From Nocardioides stalactiti (GTDB taxonomy: Bacteria; Actinomycetota; Actinomycetes; Propionibacteriales; Nocardioidaceae), in contig NZ_JACEFC010000031.1 of assembly GCF_014180715.1 (NCBI RefSeq), forward strand, positions 1 to 40,748: a DNA stretch of 40,748 nt, read 5' to 3'. The translations under genes were made by a program, and so were the position numbers. This document shows positions 31,849-39,307 of the stretch, one piece after another. Within the stretch, counting starts at the first letter, position 1. Every line of letters starts with the position of its first letter. The notes under the pieces are model-generated. The model made no database searches. It saw only the letters and a program-made list of their open reading frames with translations, and had not been told where the DNA came from.

Positions 31849-33230
31849 GAGGAGCATCCTGGCACCAGGGGCCACGGCCTGGCCTTCTCGAGCTGGGCGC
31901 TCAGGCTGAGCAGGGTCGGCTCGTCGTCGCGACGGCCGACGAGCTGGACCGAGAGCGGGAGGCCGTCGGCGCCCAGCCCGCACGGGACCGCGGCGGCCGG
32001 GTGGCCGGTCACGTTCCACAGCGCCGTGTAGGTGATGGCGGGCTGTGACTTCAGGGCCGCGGTGGCGACGTTGACGCCCTCGAGGATGCCCACCTTCGGC
32101 GGCCGGTTGGCCGTGACCGGGGTGAGGAGCACGTCGTAGGTGTCGAACACCCGGTCGGCCCTGGCACTGACCTTCTCGGTCTGCTTGAGCGCCCACCGCA
32201 CCACGCCCGGGCGGACCCACGCGCCGAGCCGGTAGGCCTGGCGGATCGACGGCTCGAGCCGGTCGTAGTGCTCGACCGCGTCCGCCTCGGTGCGGATGCC
32301 GGCGAAGAACTGCGGCACGAACGCGGCCGTGGGGTCGGGCAGCCGGACCTCGGCCTCCTCGACGTCGTGGCCGAGCTCGGCCAGCAGCCGCGCGGTGTCC
32401 TCCACCGCCGCGAGGTGCAACGGGTGCGGGCGCACCCCGGGGCTCGTGCCCCGGACCGTCCAGCCGATCCGCAACCGGCCGGGCTCACGAGCGGCCGCCT
32501 CGACGAAGCTCCCCGTGTCCCGCGCCGTGTAGAGGTCGGTCTCCCTGCTCCCCCGGATCACGTCGTAGACGAGCGCGGAGTCGGCGACCGTGCGGGTCAG
32601 CGGGCCGAGGGTGCCCAGCGACCACCACAGGTGCGGGTTCGGGCTCGTCGACACCCGGCCGCGCTGGGGCTTGAGGCCGAAGAGGCCGCAGAACGAGGCG
32701 GGGATCCGGATCGAGCCGCCGCCGTCGCCGCCGATCGCGGCGGGCACCATGCCGGAGGCGACCGCGGCCGCCGTACCCCCACTGGAGCCTCCGGGGGTGT
32801 GCGCCGGGTCCCACGGGTTGCGGGTCGGTCCCAGGCTGATCGGCTCGGTGTAGGGCCAGGCGCCGAACTCGGGCATCGAGGTCTTGCCGACGATCACCGC
32901 ACCGGCAGCCCGGAGCCGCTTGACGACCTCGGAGTCCTCGGTCACCGGTGTCGTGTTGGCCAGGCCGCCGAACGTCGTGACGCAACCCGCGACGTCGTTC
33001 TCCTCCTTGATGGCGACCGGTACGCCGTGCAGCGGGCCGAGCGGGGCCGACGCCGCATCCCGCTCGGCTGCCTCCGCACGCGCCCGGTCGGCCAGCACTA
33101 CCGAGAACGCGTTGAGCCGCGGGTCATGCTCGTCGATCGCCGCGAGGCACTCCTCGACGGCTTGGACTGCGGTCAGGTCGCCCGTCGCGATGCGGGCCGC
33201 GGTCTCCGCGACTCCCCCGGTGGTGGTCAT
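31845..33230 (-). CDS. Amidase (amidase signature family)
   Basis: A 461-aa amidohydrolase with the Ser-cisSer-Lys triad: Lys75 in VAIKEE, the cis-Ser in TPGGSSGG (149-150) and nucleophile Ser173 in GGDGGGSIRIPASFCGLFGLKP. It resembles 6-aminohexanoate-cyclic-dimer hydrolase-type and other broad amidases rather than GatA, because no gatB or gatC is near. The enzyme cleaves a carboxamide, releasing ammonia or an amine. On its strand TAGTCT lies 6 nt before the ATG at 33230, so the mRNA is likely leaderless. Its stop overlaps the start of the hydrolase downstream. Confidence 0.91.
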   Translation of the reverse strand: MTTTGGVAETAARIATGDLTAVQAVEECLAAIDEHDPRLNAFSVVLADRARAEAAERDAASAPLGPLHGVPVAIKEENDVAGCVTTFGGLANTTPVTEDSEVVKRLRAAGAVIVGKTSMPEFGAWPYTEPISLGPTRNPWDPAHTPGGSSGGTAAAVASGMVPAAIGGDGGGSIRIPASFCGLFGLKPQRGRVSTSPNPHLWWSLGTLGPLTRTVADSALVYDVIRGSRETDLYTARDTGSFVEAAAREPGRLRIGWTVRGTSPGVRPHPLHLAAVEDTARLLAELGHDVEEAEVRLPDPTAAFVPQFFAGIRTEADAVEHYDRLEPSIRQAYRLGAWVRPGVVRWALKQTEKVSARADRVFDTYDVLLTPVTANRPPKVGILEGVNVATAALKSQPAITYTALWNVTGHPAAAVPCGLGADGLPLSVQLVGRRDDEPTLLSLSAQLEKARPWPLVPGCSS

Positions 33231-33236
33231 CGCCCG

Positions 33237-33242
33237 AGACTA
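33237..33242 (-). promoter_or_regulatory. -10 element, leaderless start of the amidase gene
   Basis: On the minus strand TAGTCT is followed by 6 nt (CGGGCG) and the ATG at 33230. No SD is present. Confidence 0.5.
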
Positions 33243-33268
33243 GTGCGCCGCGCCGGCAGGCCAGACCG

Positions 33269-33285
33269 GCGGAACGATGTTCCGC
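33269..33285. promoter_or_regulatory. Inverted repeat between the amidase and exported-protein genes
   Basis: GCGGAAC-GAT-GTTCCGC, 7-bp arms, 23 nt before the ATG at 33308. A further GGAAC follows at 33292-33296. It may be an operator; no partner is known. Confidence 0.4.
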
Positions 33286-33307
33286 GCCGACGGAACGCCT
33301 TTCGGGC

Positions 33308-33955
33308 ATGAGCATCCTCCCCACCCGGTTCGGACACACCGCCCGCCAGCACGCGACGCGGGCCGGCCTCCCCTGGCTCGTCGCCGGAGCCTTCCTCCTC
33401 GGGAGCGCGACCGGCGGCGCGGCGTACGCAGCGGCGACGATCCGGTCCGCGGACATCGTCGACGGCCAGGTGATGCGCGCCGACCTCGCCGACGGCGCCG
33501 TCATCGGCCTCAAGGTCCAGGACGGCACGATCCGCAGCAACGACCTCGCGCGCTCGGAGTGGATCCCTGTCGAGGCCGCTCCCACCTACCCCGACAAGTG
33601 CTCGCGCGGCTTCACCGCAGTCTTCTGCGGCTACACGCTCGACGGGGGGCCCTACTGGACGAACTACGGCGCCGGTTGGCAGGAGGCCCGGTTCCGGAAG
33701 GACGTGACTGGCGTCGTCGAGCTCGACGGGGTGGTCCGTGGGCCGGTGGGGACGGCATTCGTGCTGCCGTCGGGATACCGCCCGCGCCGGTCCCACGCGT
33801 TCCTCGTGTCCTGCGCGCGCGCCACCGACGTCTCCCGGCACGCGGCCGGGCGGATGAGCGTGTATCCAGATGGACGGGTCGTGTGGGAGCGCGGCGACGA
33901 GTGTGCCGGCGTCATCTACATCTCCCTGGAGGGAATCCGCTTCGACCCCAGCTGA
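33308..33955 (+). CDS. Exported repeat protein with tail-fibre-tip-like C-terminal domain
   Basis: A 215-aa protein in three parts. Residues ~15-42 (TRAGLPWLVAGAFLLGSATGGAAYAA) are a signal peptide or anchor. Residues ~43-82 are short collagen/pentapeptide-like repeats (IRSADIVDGQVMRADLADGAVIG), common in secreted actinobacterial proteins. The C-terminal ~115 residues hold two or more Cys pairs and a beta-rich ending of the form LPSGYRPRR...MSVYPDGRVV...ISLEGIRF, which resembles phage tail-fibre tip domains. Function is unknown; a surface-binding or assembly role is possible. It lies between a divergent amidase and the TauE/SafE permease, with no clear operon. Confidence 0.7.
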   Translation: MSILPTRFGHTARQHATRAGLPWLVAGAFLLGSATGGAAYAAATIRSADIVDGQVMRADLADGAVIGLKVQDGTIRSNDLARSEWIPVEAAPTYPDKCSRGFTAVFCGYTLDGGPYWTNYGAGWQEARFRKDVTGVVELDGVVRGPVGTAFVLPSGYRPRRSHAFLVSCARATDVSRHAAGRMSVYPDGRVVWERGDECAGVIYISLEGIRFDPS

Positions 33956-33994
33956 GCAGGGCCGCCGCCGTCGTCCTCATCTTCGCCGTCGCCG

Positions 33995-34000
33995 TAGGCT
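33995..34000 (+). promoter_or_regulatory. -10 element, leaderless start of the TauE/SafE gene
   Basis: TAGGCT lies 8 nt before the GTG at 34009, a slightly longer spacing than the other cases. It supports that GTG over the ATG at 34024. Confidence 0.45.
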
Positions 34001-34008
34001 CCCTCTCC

Positions 34009-34782
34009 GTGCCCGGAGAGCTGATGCTGGCCTTCGCCGCCGGCGTCGTGATCGCGACGGTGACGGCTCCTGTCGGCGTCTCCGGCGCGGTCTTCCTGCT
34101 GCCGGTCCAGATGACGGTGCTCGACGTCCCCAACCCGTCGGTGACCCCGACGAACCTGCTCTACAACGTGATCGCCGGGCCCGGCGCCCTGCTCCGCTAC
34201 CGCCGCGACGGCGGCCTCACCGGGTTGCTCGCCCGGCAGCTGCTCGCCGGGACGGTGCCGGGGGTCGTGGTCGGCGCGATCGTCCGCGTCTACCTGATCC
34301 CCGGGCCCCGCGCCTTCCGGGTCGTCGCCGGGCTGGTCCTCGTGCTGCTGGGCCTGTGGCTGCTGCGACGGATCGTGCGGCGCCGGGAGACGCGCCGCAC
34401 CCTGTCCCCGCGCGCGATCACGAGCCTCTCGTTCGCCGTGGGCATCGTCGGTGGCGTCTACGGCATCGGCGGCGGCTCGATCCTCAGTCCGCTCCTCGTC
34501 GGCACCGGCATGACGGTGGCCGTCGTCGCCCCCGCCGCGCTCGCGTCGACCTTCGTGACCTCCCTCGTCGGGGCGCTCACCTTCGCCGCGCTCTCGCTCC
34601 TCGCCGACGGCTCCGTCGCACCCGACTGGCCGATCGGCATCGCCTGCGGCACCGGCGGCCTCATCGGCGGCTACCTCGGCGCCCGGCTCCAACCCCGGCT
34701 CCCCGAGAAGGCCCTCCAGGTCCTGCTGGGTGGTCTGGCCGTCGGCATCGGCAGCCTCTACCTCCTCCAGGGCCTCGGCTAG
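34009..34782 (+). CDS. TauE/SafE family (TSUP) sulfite/organosulfonate exporter-like permease
   Basis: A ~257-aa membrane protein with 7-8 predicted spans in two homologous halves. The first half opens AAGVVIATVTAPVGVSGAVFLLPVQM and contains PTNLLYNVIAGPGALLRY. The second repeats this as VGIVGGVYGIGGGSILSPLL and PAALASTFVTSLVGALTF. The GIGGG and N/S-T motifs are typical of the family, which exports sulfite, sulfonates or other small anions; the substrate here is unknown. The longer upstream frame overlaps the exported-protein gene and was rejected. Its TAG overlaps the convergent PhoX stop within GCTAGC. Confidence 0.85.
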   Translation: MPGELMLAFAAGVVIATVTAPVGVSGAVFLLPVQMTVLDVPNPSVTPTNLLYNVIAGPGALLRYRRDGGLTGLLARQLLAGTVPGVVVGAIVRVYLIPGPRAFRVVAGLVLVLLGLWLLRRIVRRRETRRTLSPRAITSLSFAVGIVGGVYGIGGGSILSPLLVGTGMTVAVVAPAALASTFVTSLVGALTFAALSLLADGSVAPDWPIGIACGTGGLIGGYLGARLQPRLPEKALQVLLGGLAVGIGSLYLLQGLG

Positions 34783-36911
34783 CGCCGGCGGTAGGCGACG
34801 CAGACCGACGGCCGGGGGAAGTCGTTGGTGTGCGGCCAGGTCGAGGCGGGTGACTCGAAGGTCGCGCCGCTGACCTCGCCGGGGTGCTGCGGGGCGAAGA
34901 ACAGCGAGCGGTCGTCGTCGTACACCAGCGGGCCGCAGCACTCCGCGCCCTTGGGCACCGTGAGGAAGGCCTGCACGCGGCCGCGCTCGGGGCCGGCGAC
35001 GGGGACCCGGAACAGGCCGTCGTTCTGGCCCATCGGCGTCGGTGCACCGTCGGTGGCGATCCAGAGGTTGCCGGCGGAGTCGAAGGTGACGTTGTCGGGG
35101 CAGCTGATCCGGCTGACCTTCGACTTGTCGTACCCGGCGAAGTAGGTCTCCGGCGACTCCGGGTCACCGCACACCAGCATCAGGTCCCAGGTGAACGTCC
35201 TCCGCGCGTGGTCCTCGCCGTCGGGCGTCATCTCGAGGACGTAGCCGTTGCGGTTGCCGTTCTGGGTGACCAGCGGGGCCCCGGGGCTGGTCCGGGTGCC
35301 CGACGCGGTGATCGGGTTGGCCTCGTCGGCCGGGTAGGCCGACCCCCGGTTGGAGTTGTTCGTCAGCGCGACGTAGACCTTGCCGTTGACCGGGTTGACC
35401 TCGATGTCCTCAGGGCGGTCCATCTTCGTCGGCGCCACCAGGTCGGCAGCGTGCCGCGTGAAGATGAGCACCTCGGCGACGGTCATGCCCGGGACGAAGG
35501 ACTCGGTGTCGCTCGTCAGCGGGATCCACTCCCCTGTGCCGTCGTACGGCGCCGTGATCGCGCCGCTGTCGTTGCCGGTCAGCCGGGCGACGTACAGCGT
35601 CCCCTTCGAGAGCAGGGTCTTGTTGTGACGGCGCGCGGCGGCGGTGCCCCTGCCGTCGAACTTCTCCGCCGACACGAACTTGTACATGTAGTCGCCGCGC
35701 TCGTCGTCGCCGGAGTAGGCGACCGCCTTGCCGTTCGCGGCGATGGTGATGCAGGCACCCTCGTGCTTGAACCGGCCCAGCATCGAGTGCTTCCGGGGCG
35801 CCTCGCCGGGCTTCATCGGGTCGACCTCGACGATCCAGCCGAAGCGGTGCGGCTCGTTGGGCTCGGCGGCGAGGTCGAACCGGTCGTCGACGGTGTACCA
35901 CTTGCGCGGGTCGCTGCCGGACTTGTTGATCCCGTAGCGGCTGTAGGCGGTCGTGAGGGCGGTGCCGCTCTCGAGCACGGGGCCACCCGGGACGGACCCG
36001 GCGGTGTTGAAGTACTGGTTGAAGTTCTCCTCCCCCGACAGGATCGTGCCCCACGGGGTGGTGCCGCCCGCACAGTTGTTCAGGGTGCCCTTGATCGCGG
36101 CGCCGGACGGGTCGGCGGTCGTCCGCAGGAGGGCGTGGCCCGCGGCCGGCCCGGTCACCTTGAAGGTCGTGTCGGCGTTGATCCGCCGGTTCTTCGGCGC
36201 ACGCGCGAGGTCGCTGACCCGGAACCACGAGCCCGGGACCTTGCCGCGCTTGAGGGTCACCACCGAGAGCCCGTGGGAGTAGATCCCGAACCAGGCGATC
36301 TCCTCCTGCGAGTACTTGCCCGCCGGGTACATCAGGGTCGGGTCGTCGTACTCGTGGTTGACCGTCATCAGCGCGTGCTGGTCGTCGAGCGGCAGGACAC
36401 CCACGTAGTCGTTGTTGTAGCCGAAGGTCGACTTCACCGCGTCCAGCGTGAGGGCGTACGGCGACCACTTCGGCCCGGCGACGACCGGGTCGCCCCACCG
36501 GATGATCACGTGGTGGTCGAAGCCGTTCGGCGTGACGACCGCGTCGCGCCGGTTGGGCGGCACGGGCTGGAAGGCAGCGCGGGCGAGCGGGCCGCCACGG
36601 GCGGCGAGCGGAGCGGTCGCGGCGGCGGCCAGCGGCGAGGCGGCCGCGGTCGCGGCGCCGGAGAGGACCAGCGCGCCGGCACCCGCCGCCGCGCCCTGGA
36701 GCACCGACCTGCGGCCGACCGCCTTGGCGATCTCCTCCTGGATGTGACCGGTCTGCGTCTGGTTCGGCTGGGCGTGGTCGCACGCGTTGCCGCACTTGAA
36801 CAGGCAGGTCAGGTAGGACCGGGTGCCGTGCCGCACGCCCTCACGGGTGAGGGGCGTCAGCGGCAGCAGCGGGCGGAACCCAGGACGGGGCTCGGGGCGG
36901 GTGGTCGTCAT
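34779..36911 (-). CDS. PhoX family alkaline phosphatase, Tat-exported
   Basis: A 710-aa protein of the PhoX/DUF839 family: Ca/Fe-dependent secreted phosphatases that release phosphate from organic esters. About 65 residues precede the Tat motif GRRSVLQGAAAGAGALVLSG (66-85). That extension carries LTCLFKCGNACDH, a Cys motif common in actinobacterial members. The enzyme domain has VNHEYDDPTLMYP, GGTTPWGTILSGEENFNQYF, RFGWIVEVDP, GACITIAANGKAVAYSGDDERGDYMYKFVSAEKF, KMDRPEDIEVNP and DNVTFDSAGNLWIATDG, which match the metal-binding Glu/Asp segments of the propeller. The Tat signal fits folding with metals before export. It is probably induced by phosphate limitation, but no PHO box is recognisable. 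Confidence 0.92.
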   Translation of the reverse strand: MTTTRPEPRPGFRPLLPLTPLTREGVRHGTRSYLTCLFKCGNACDHAQPNQTQTGHIQEEIAKAVGRRSVLQGAAAGAGALVLSGAATAAASPLAAAATAPLAARGGPLARAAFQPVPPNRRDAVVTPNGFDHHVIIRWGDPVVAGPKWSPYALTLDAVKSTFGYNNDYVGVLPLDDQHALMTVNHEYDDPTLMYPAGKYSQEEIAWFGIYSHGLSVVTLKRGKVPGSWFRVSDLARAPKNRRINADTTFKVTGPAAGHALLRTTADPSGAAIKGTLNNCAGGTTPWGTILSGEENFNQYFNTAGSVPGGPVLESGTALTTAYSRYGINKSGSDPRKWYTVDDRFDLAAEPNEPHRFGWIVEVDPMKPGEAPRKHSMLGRFKHEGACITIAANGKAVAYSGDDERGDYMYKFVSAEKFDGRGTAAARRHNKTLLSKGTLYVARLTGNDSGAITAPYDGTGEWIPLTSDTESFVPGMTVAEVLIFTRHAADLVAPTKMDRPEDIEVNPVNGKVYVALTNNSNRGSAYPADEANPITASGTRTSPGAPLVTQNGNRNGYVLEMTPDGEDHARRTFTWDLMLVCGDPESPETYFAGYDKSKVSRISCPDNVTFDSAGNLWIATDGAPTPMGQNDGLFRVPVAGPERGRVQAFLTVPKGAECCGPLVYDDDRSLFFAPQHPGEVSGATFESPASTWPHTNDFPRPSVCVAYRRR

Positions 36912-36925
36912 GCGGAAAACCAACA

Positions 36926-36950
36926 GACCGGCGCTGAACCAGCGCCGGTC
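36926..36950 (-). terminator. Intrinsic terminator after the 4CL-like ligase gene
   Basis: An 11-bp perfect stem (GACCGGCGCTG / CAGCGCCGGTC) with a 3-nt loop, then, reading the minus strand, a T-rich stretch TGTTGGTTTT. It lies 24 nt after the ligase stop and just before the phoX start, so it separates the two units and forces phoX to have its own promoter or depend on read-through. Confidence 0.7.
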
Positions 36951-36973
36951 CGTCGGTGTCGGAACGATGAACG

Positions 36974-38569
36974 CTACGAGAAGTCAGCGGCGGTCTTGCC
37001 CTTGAGGTCCTTGCGCAGGATCTTGCCGGAGGCCGACTTGGGGATCACCGGGATGAAGTCGACGACGCGGACCTTCTTGTGCGGGGCGACCTTCTCCGCC
37101 GTGTAGGCCATGACCTCCTCGGCGGTCAGCGACGCGCCCGCCTGGAGGACGACGAAGGCGTGCGGCACCTCGCCGGCCTCCTCGTCCGGGTGCGGCACGA
37201 CGGCCGCGTCGGCGATCGCGGGGTGCGTGAGCAGCACGGCCTCGAGCTCGGCCGGCGGCACCTGGTAGCCCTTGTACTTGATGAGCTCCTTGAGCCGGTC
37301 GACGACGAAGACCTCACCGTGCGGGCCGACCTCGACGATGTCGCCGGTGTGGAGGTAGCCGTCGGCGTCGATGGTCTCGTTGGTGGCCTCCTCGTTGCCG
37401 AGGTAGCCGACCATCACGCCAGGACCCTTGACCCACAGCTCGCCGGGCGCCGTACGGCCGCCGGGGACGGCCTCGATCTCCTCGCCGGTGCCGGGGTCGA
37501 TCACCTTGAACTCGACGCCCGCGACCGCGAGGCCGACCGAGCCGACCGAGATCTCGTCGCGGCCCAGCGGGATCGCGTGGGAGACGGGGCTGAGCTCGGT
37601 CATGCCGTAGCCCTGGACCATGCCGCAGCCCAGCCGCTTCTTGACCGCCTCGCCGAGCTCGACGTCGAGCGGGGCAGCGCCACTCAGGACGGCCCGGACG
37701 CTCGAGGTGTCGATGCTGTCGACCCCGGGGTGCTTGGCGAGCGCCACCGCCATCGGCGGCGCGATGTAGAGGAAGCTGATCCGCTGCTCGTGGATGAGCC
37801 GCAGGAACTCGTCGAGGTCGAAGCGCGGCATCGTCACCAGCTTGGCCCGGACCTTGAGCGTGACGCTCATGATCACGTTCATGCCGTAGATGTGGAAGAA
37901 CGGCAGCACCGCGAGGACGACGTCGTCGCGCTCCTCGGTGATGATCGACATCGACTGCACCACGTTGGCCACCAGGTTGCGGTGCGTGAGCATGACGCCC
38001 TTGGCCTTGCCAGTGGTGCCCGAGGAGTACGGCAGCACGGCGAGGTGGGTGGCCGGGTCGATGGTGACGTCGGGCGCGGGCGCACCGGATGTCAGCAGGT
38101 CCATCATCGACTCGTGGCCCTCGGCGCCGTCCAGGACGATGACGTTCTCGGGGGCGAGGCCCACCTCGGCGCAACCGGCGAGCGCGCCCGGCAGCAGCAG
38201 CGAGACGGTCACGTACTTGATCGCCCCGGAGTCGCGGAGCTGGTTGGCGATCTCGGGCGGGGTGTAGAGCGAGTTGATCGTGGTCGCGGTCGCGCCGGCC
38301 CGCAGGATGCCGTGGAACGCGATGACGAACGCCGCCGTGTTGGGGCAGTGCAGGGCGATCACGTCACCCGGCTTCACGCCGCGGGCGGCGAGGGCGCCGG
38401 CGAACGCGTCGATCCGGGCACGCAGGTCGCCGTACGACGTCTCCGAACCGGTCGCGGAGTCGAACACCGCGATCCGGGCCAGGTCCTCGTCGGCCAGGTC
38501 GCCGAAGAGGAAGTCGTAGACGCTGGTCTCGGGGATCTCGACGTCCGGGTAGGGGCTCTTGAAGGGCAC
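36974..38569 (-). CDS. 4-coumarate:CoA ligase-like acyl-CoA synthetase
   Basis: A 531-aa ANL ligase. The phosphate loop is YSSGTTGKAKGVMLTH (181-196), the core motif GYGMTELSPVSH, the ribose/hinge segment HTGDIVEVGPHGEVFVVDRLKELIKYKGYQVPPAELE, and the adenylation Lys lies in PKSASGKILRKDL. The KYKGYQVPPAELE form and lack of the long-chain insertion place it with 4-coumarate:CoA ligase-like enzymes, which take aryl or medium-chain acids. I chose the GTG at 38569, preceded by GAGAGGA; the frame upstream is a shadow. A minus-strand TACGGT (38616-38611) may be its -10. Two palindromes lie further upstream. Confidence 0.9.
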   Translation of the reverse strand: MPFKSPYPDVEIPETSVYDFLFGDLADEDLARIAVFDSATGSETSYGDLRARIDAFAGALAARGVKPGDVIALHCPNTAAFVIAFHGILRAGATATTINSLYTPPEIANQLRDSGAIKYVTVSLLLPGALAGCAEVGLAPENVIVLDGAEGHESMMDLLTSGAPAPDVTIDPATHLAVLPYSSGTTGKAKGVMLTHRNLVANVVQSMSIITEERDDVVLAVLPFFHIYGMNVIMSVTLKVRAKLVTMPRFDLDEFLRLIHEQRISFLYIAPPMAVALAKHPGVDSIDTSSVRAVLSGAAPLDVELGEAVKKRLGCGMVQGYGMTELSPVSHAIPLGRDEISVGSVGLAVAGVEFKVIDPGTGEEIEAVPGGRTAPGELWVKGPGVMVGYLGNEEATNETIDADGYLHTGDIVEVGPHGEVFVVDRLKELIKYKGYQVPPAELEAVLLTHPAIADAAVVPHPDEEAGEVPHAFVVLQAGASLTAEEVMAYTAEKVAPHKKVRVVDFIPVIPKSASGKILRKDLKGKTAADFS

Positions 38570-38641
38570 AGCAGTGGGTCCTCTCGGGCAAGGCAGGAGC
38601 AGTTCCCCGAACCGTAGCGCCGCGCACCCGGGTTTGGCGTC

Positions 38642-38653
38642 GTGCGGACGCAC
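38642..38653. promoter_or_regulatory. Palindromic site 1 upstream of the ligase gene
   Basis: GTGCG-GA-CGCAC, part of a 17-nt repeat CGTCGTGCGGACGCACA (38638-38654). An identical copy lies 31 bp downstream, about three helical turns away. Confidence 0.6.
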
Positions 38654-38672
38654 ATAACCTTCCCGGGTCGTC

Positions 38673-38684
38673 GTGCGGACGCAC
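38673..38684. promoter_or_regulatory. Palindromic site 2 upstream of the ligase gene
   Basis: A second exact copy of GTGCGGACGCAC within the repeat CGTCGTGCGGACGCACA (38669-38685). Two sites in phase on the helix suggest a dimeric regulator binding cooperatively between the ligase gene and the hypothetical gene. Confidence 0.6.
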
Positions 38685-38693
38685 AGAAATGCA

Positions 38694-38705
38694 GGACCTA
38701 GGTCC
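38694..38705. promoter_or_regulatory. DosR-box-like palindrome
   Basis: GGACCTAGGTCC is a perfect 12-bp palindrome. With its flanks (AGGACCTAGGTCCC) it matches 11 of 14 positions of the DosR core GGGACTWWAGTCCC. It lies about 600 bp upstream of a DosR-like regulator gene. Confidence 0.45.
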
Positions 38706-38782
38706 CAGTAACGCCCCTCCCCGGCGGATCGTTGCCTGGGCAGGACGTCCACCGAGGACGGTTCGGGACCGGGAGGGAAACC

Positions 38783-39145
38783 GTGGAGCAGATCGAGCTG
38801 CAGCTGAGCGAGTTCACGCTGCGTAGTCGTTCGCTGGCGGTCAGCCACCGCGCCGCCGGACTGGAGCGCGGCCTCGAGCCGGGCGAGCCGCTGGTCGTCA
38901 CCGACTCCCGCACCGGGCACTTCTTCGCTGCCGCGGTGGTCGACGTCGCCTTCGAGATCGAGGACACGGTCTATCGCCTCGAGATCGGGTCGCGGATCGC
39001 TCCCGAGGAGGCCGCCGACTGGATCGCCGACGAGCCCGACTCCAGCACCGGACAGGTGACCACGCGCGAGATCCTCGACCTCCTCAACGAGCTCCAGCGC
39101 AGCCGCCGCTTCCTCCAGGCGATGGCCGACGACGTCGCACGCTGA
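38783..39145 (+). CDS. Hypothetical protein, 120 aa
   Basis: I do not recognise a family. I chose the GTG at 38783, preceded by a strong SD (GGGAGG, 38771-38776); the frame extends upstream to 38732 without an SD. The sequence is acidic, with a beta-rich middle: LVVTDSRTGHFFAAAVVDVAFEIEDTVYRLEIGSRI. An amphipathic C-terminal helix follows (TREILDLLNELQRSRRFLQAMADDV), likely to dimerise. No signal peptide or metal motif. It lies between the DosR-box-like palindrome and the response regulator gene on the same strand, so it may belong to that regulon. Function unknown. Confidence 0.7.
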   Translation: MEQIELQLSEFTLRSRSLAVSHRAAGLERGLEPGEPLVVTDSRTGHFFAAAVVDVAFEIEDTVYRLEIGSRIAPEEAADWIADEPDSSTGQVTTREILDLLNELQRSRRFLQAMADDVAR

Positions 39146-39307
39146 CCGTTCGCGACCACATAACCGCAGGTCAAGAGGACAATCGGGCGAGGGTCCTAGT
39201 CCTTTCGGGTGATCTTGGCGGGGACGAGTGAACAGAACATCGGGATCCAGCTCGGAATCGGCTCCGATCAGCCCCACACGCTCCTGGATGTCGGCACAGT
39301 GGGGCTC

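Noticed and set aside
34884..37106. A 740-aa plus-strand frame antisense to phoX
   Set aside because: It overlaps a full PhoX protein with Tat signal, and its composition is that of a shadow frame.
39188..39206. A second DosR-box candidate (GGGTCCTAGTCCTTT) in front of the response regulator
   Set aside because: The half-sites are one base too close to fit the DosR spacing, and the left half reads GGGTCC rather than GGGACT.
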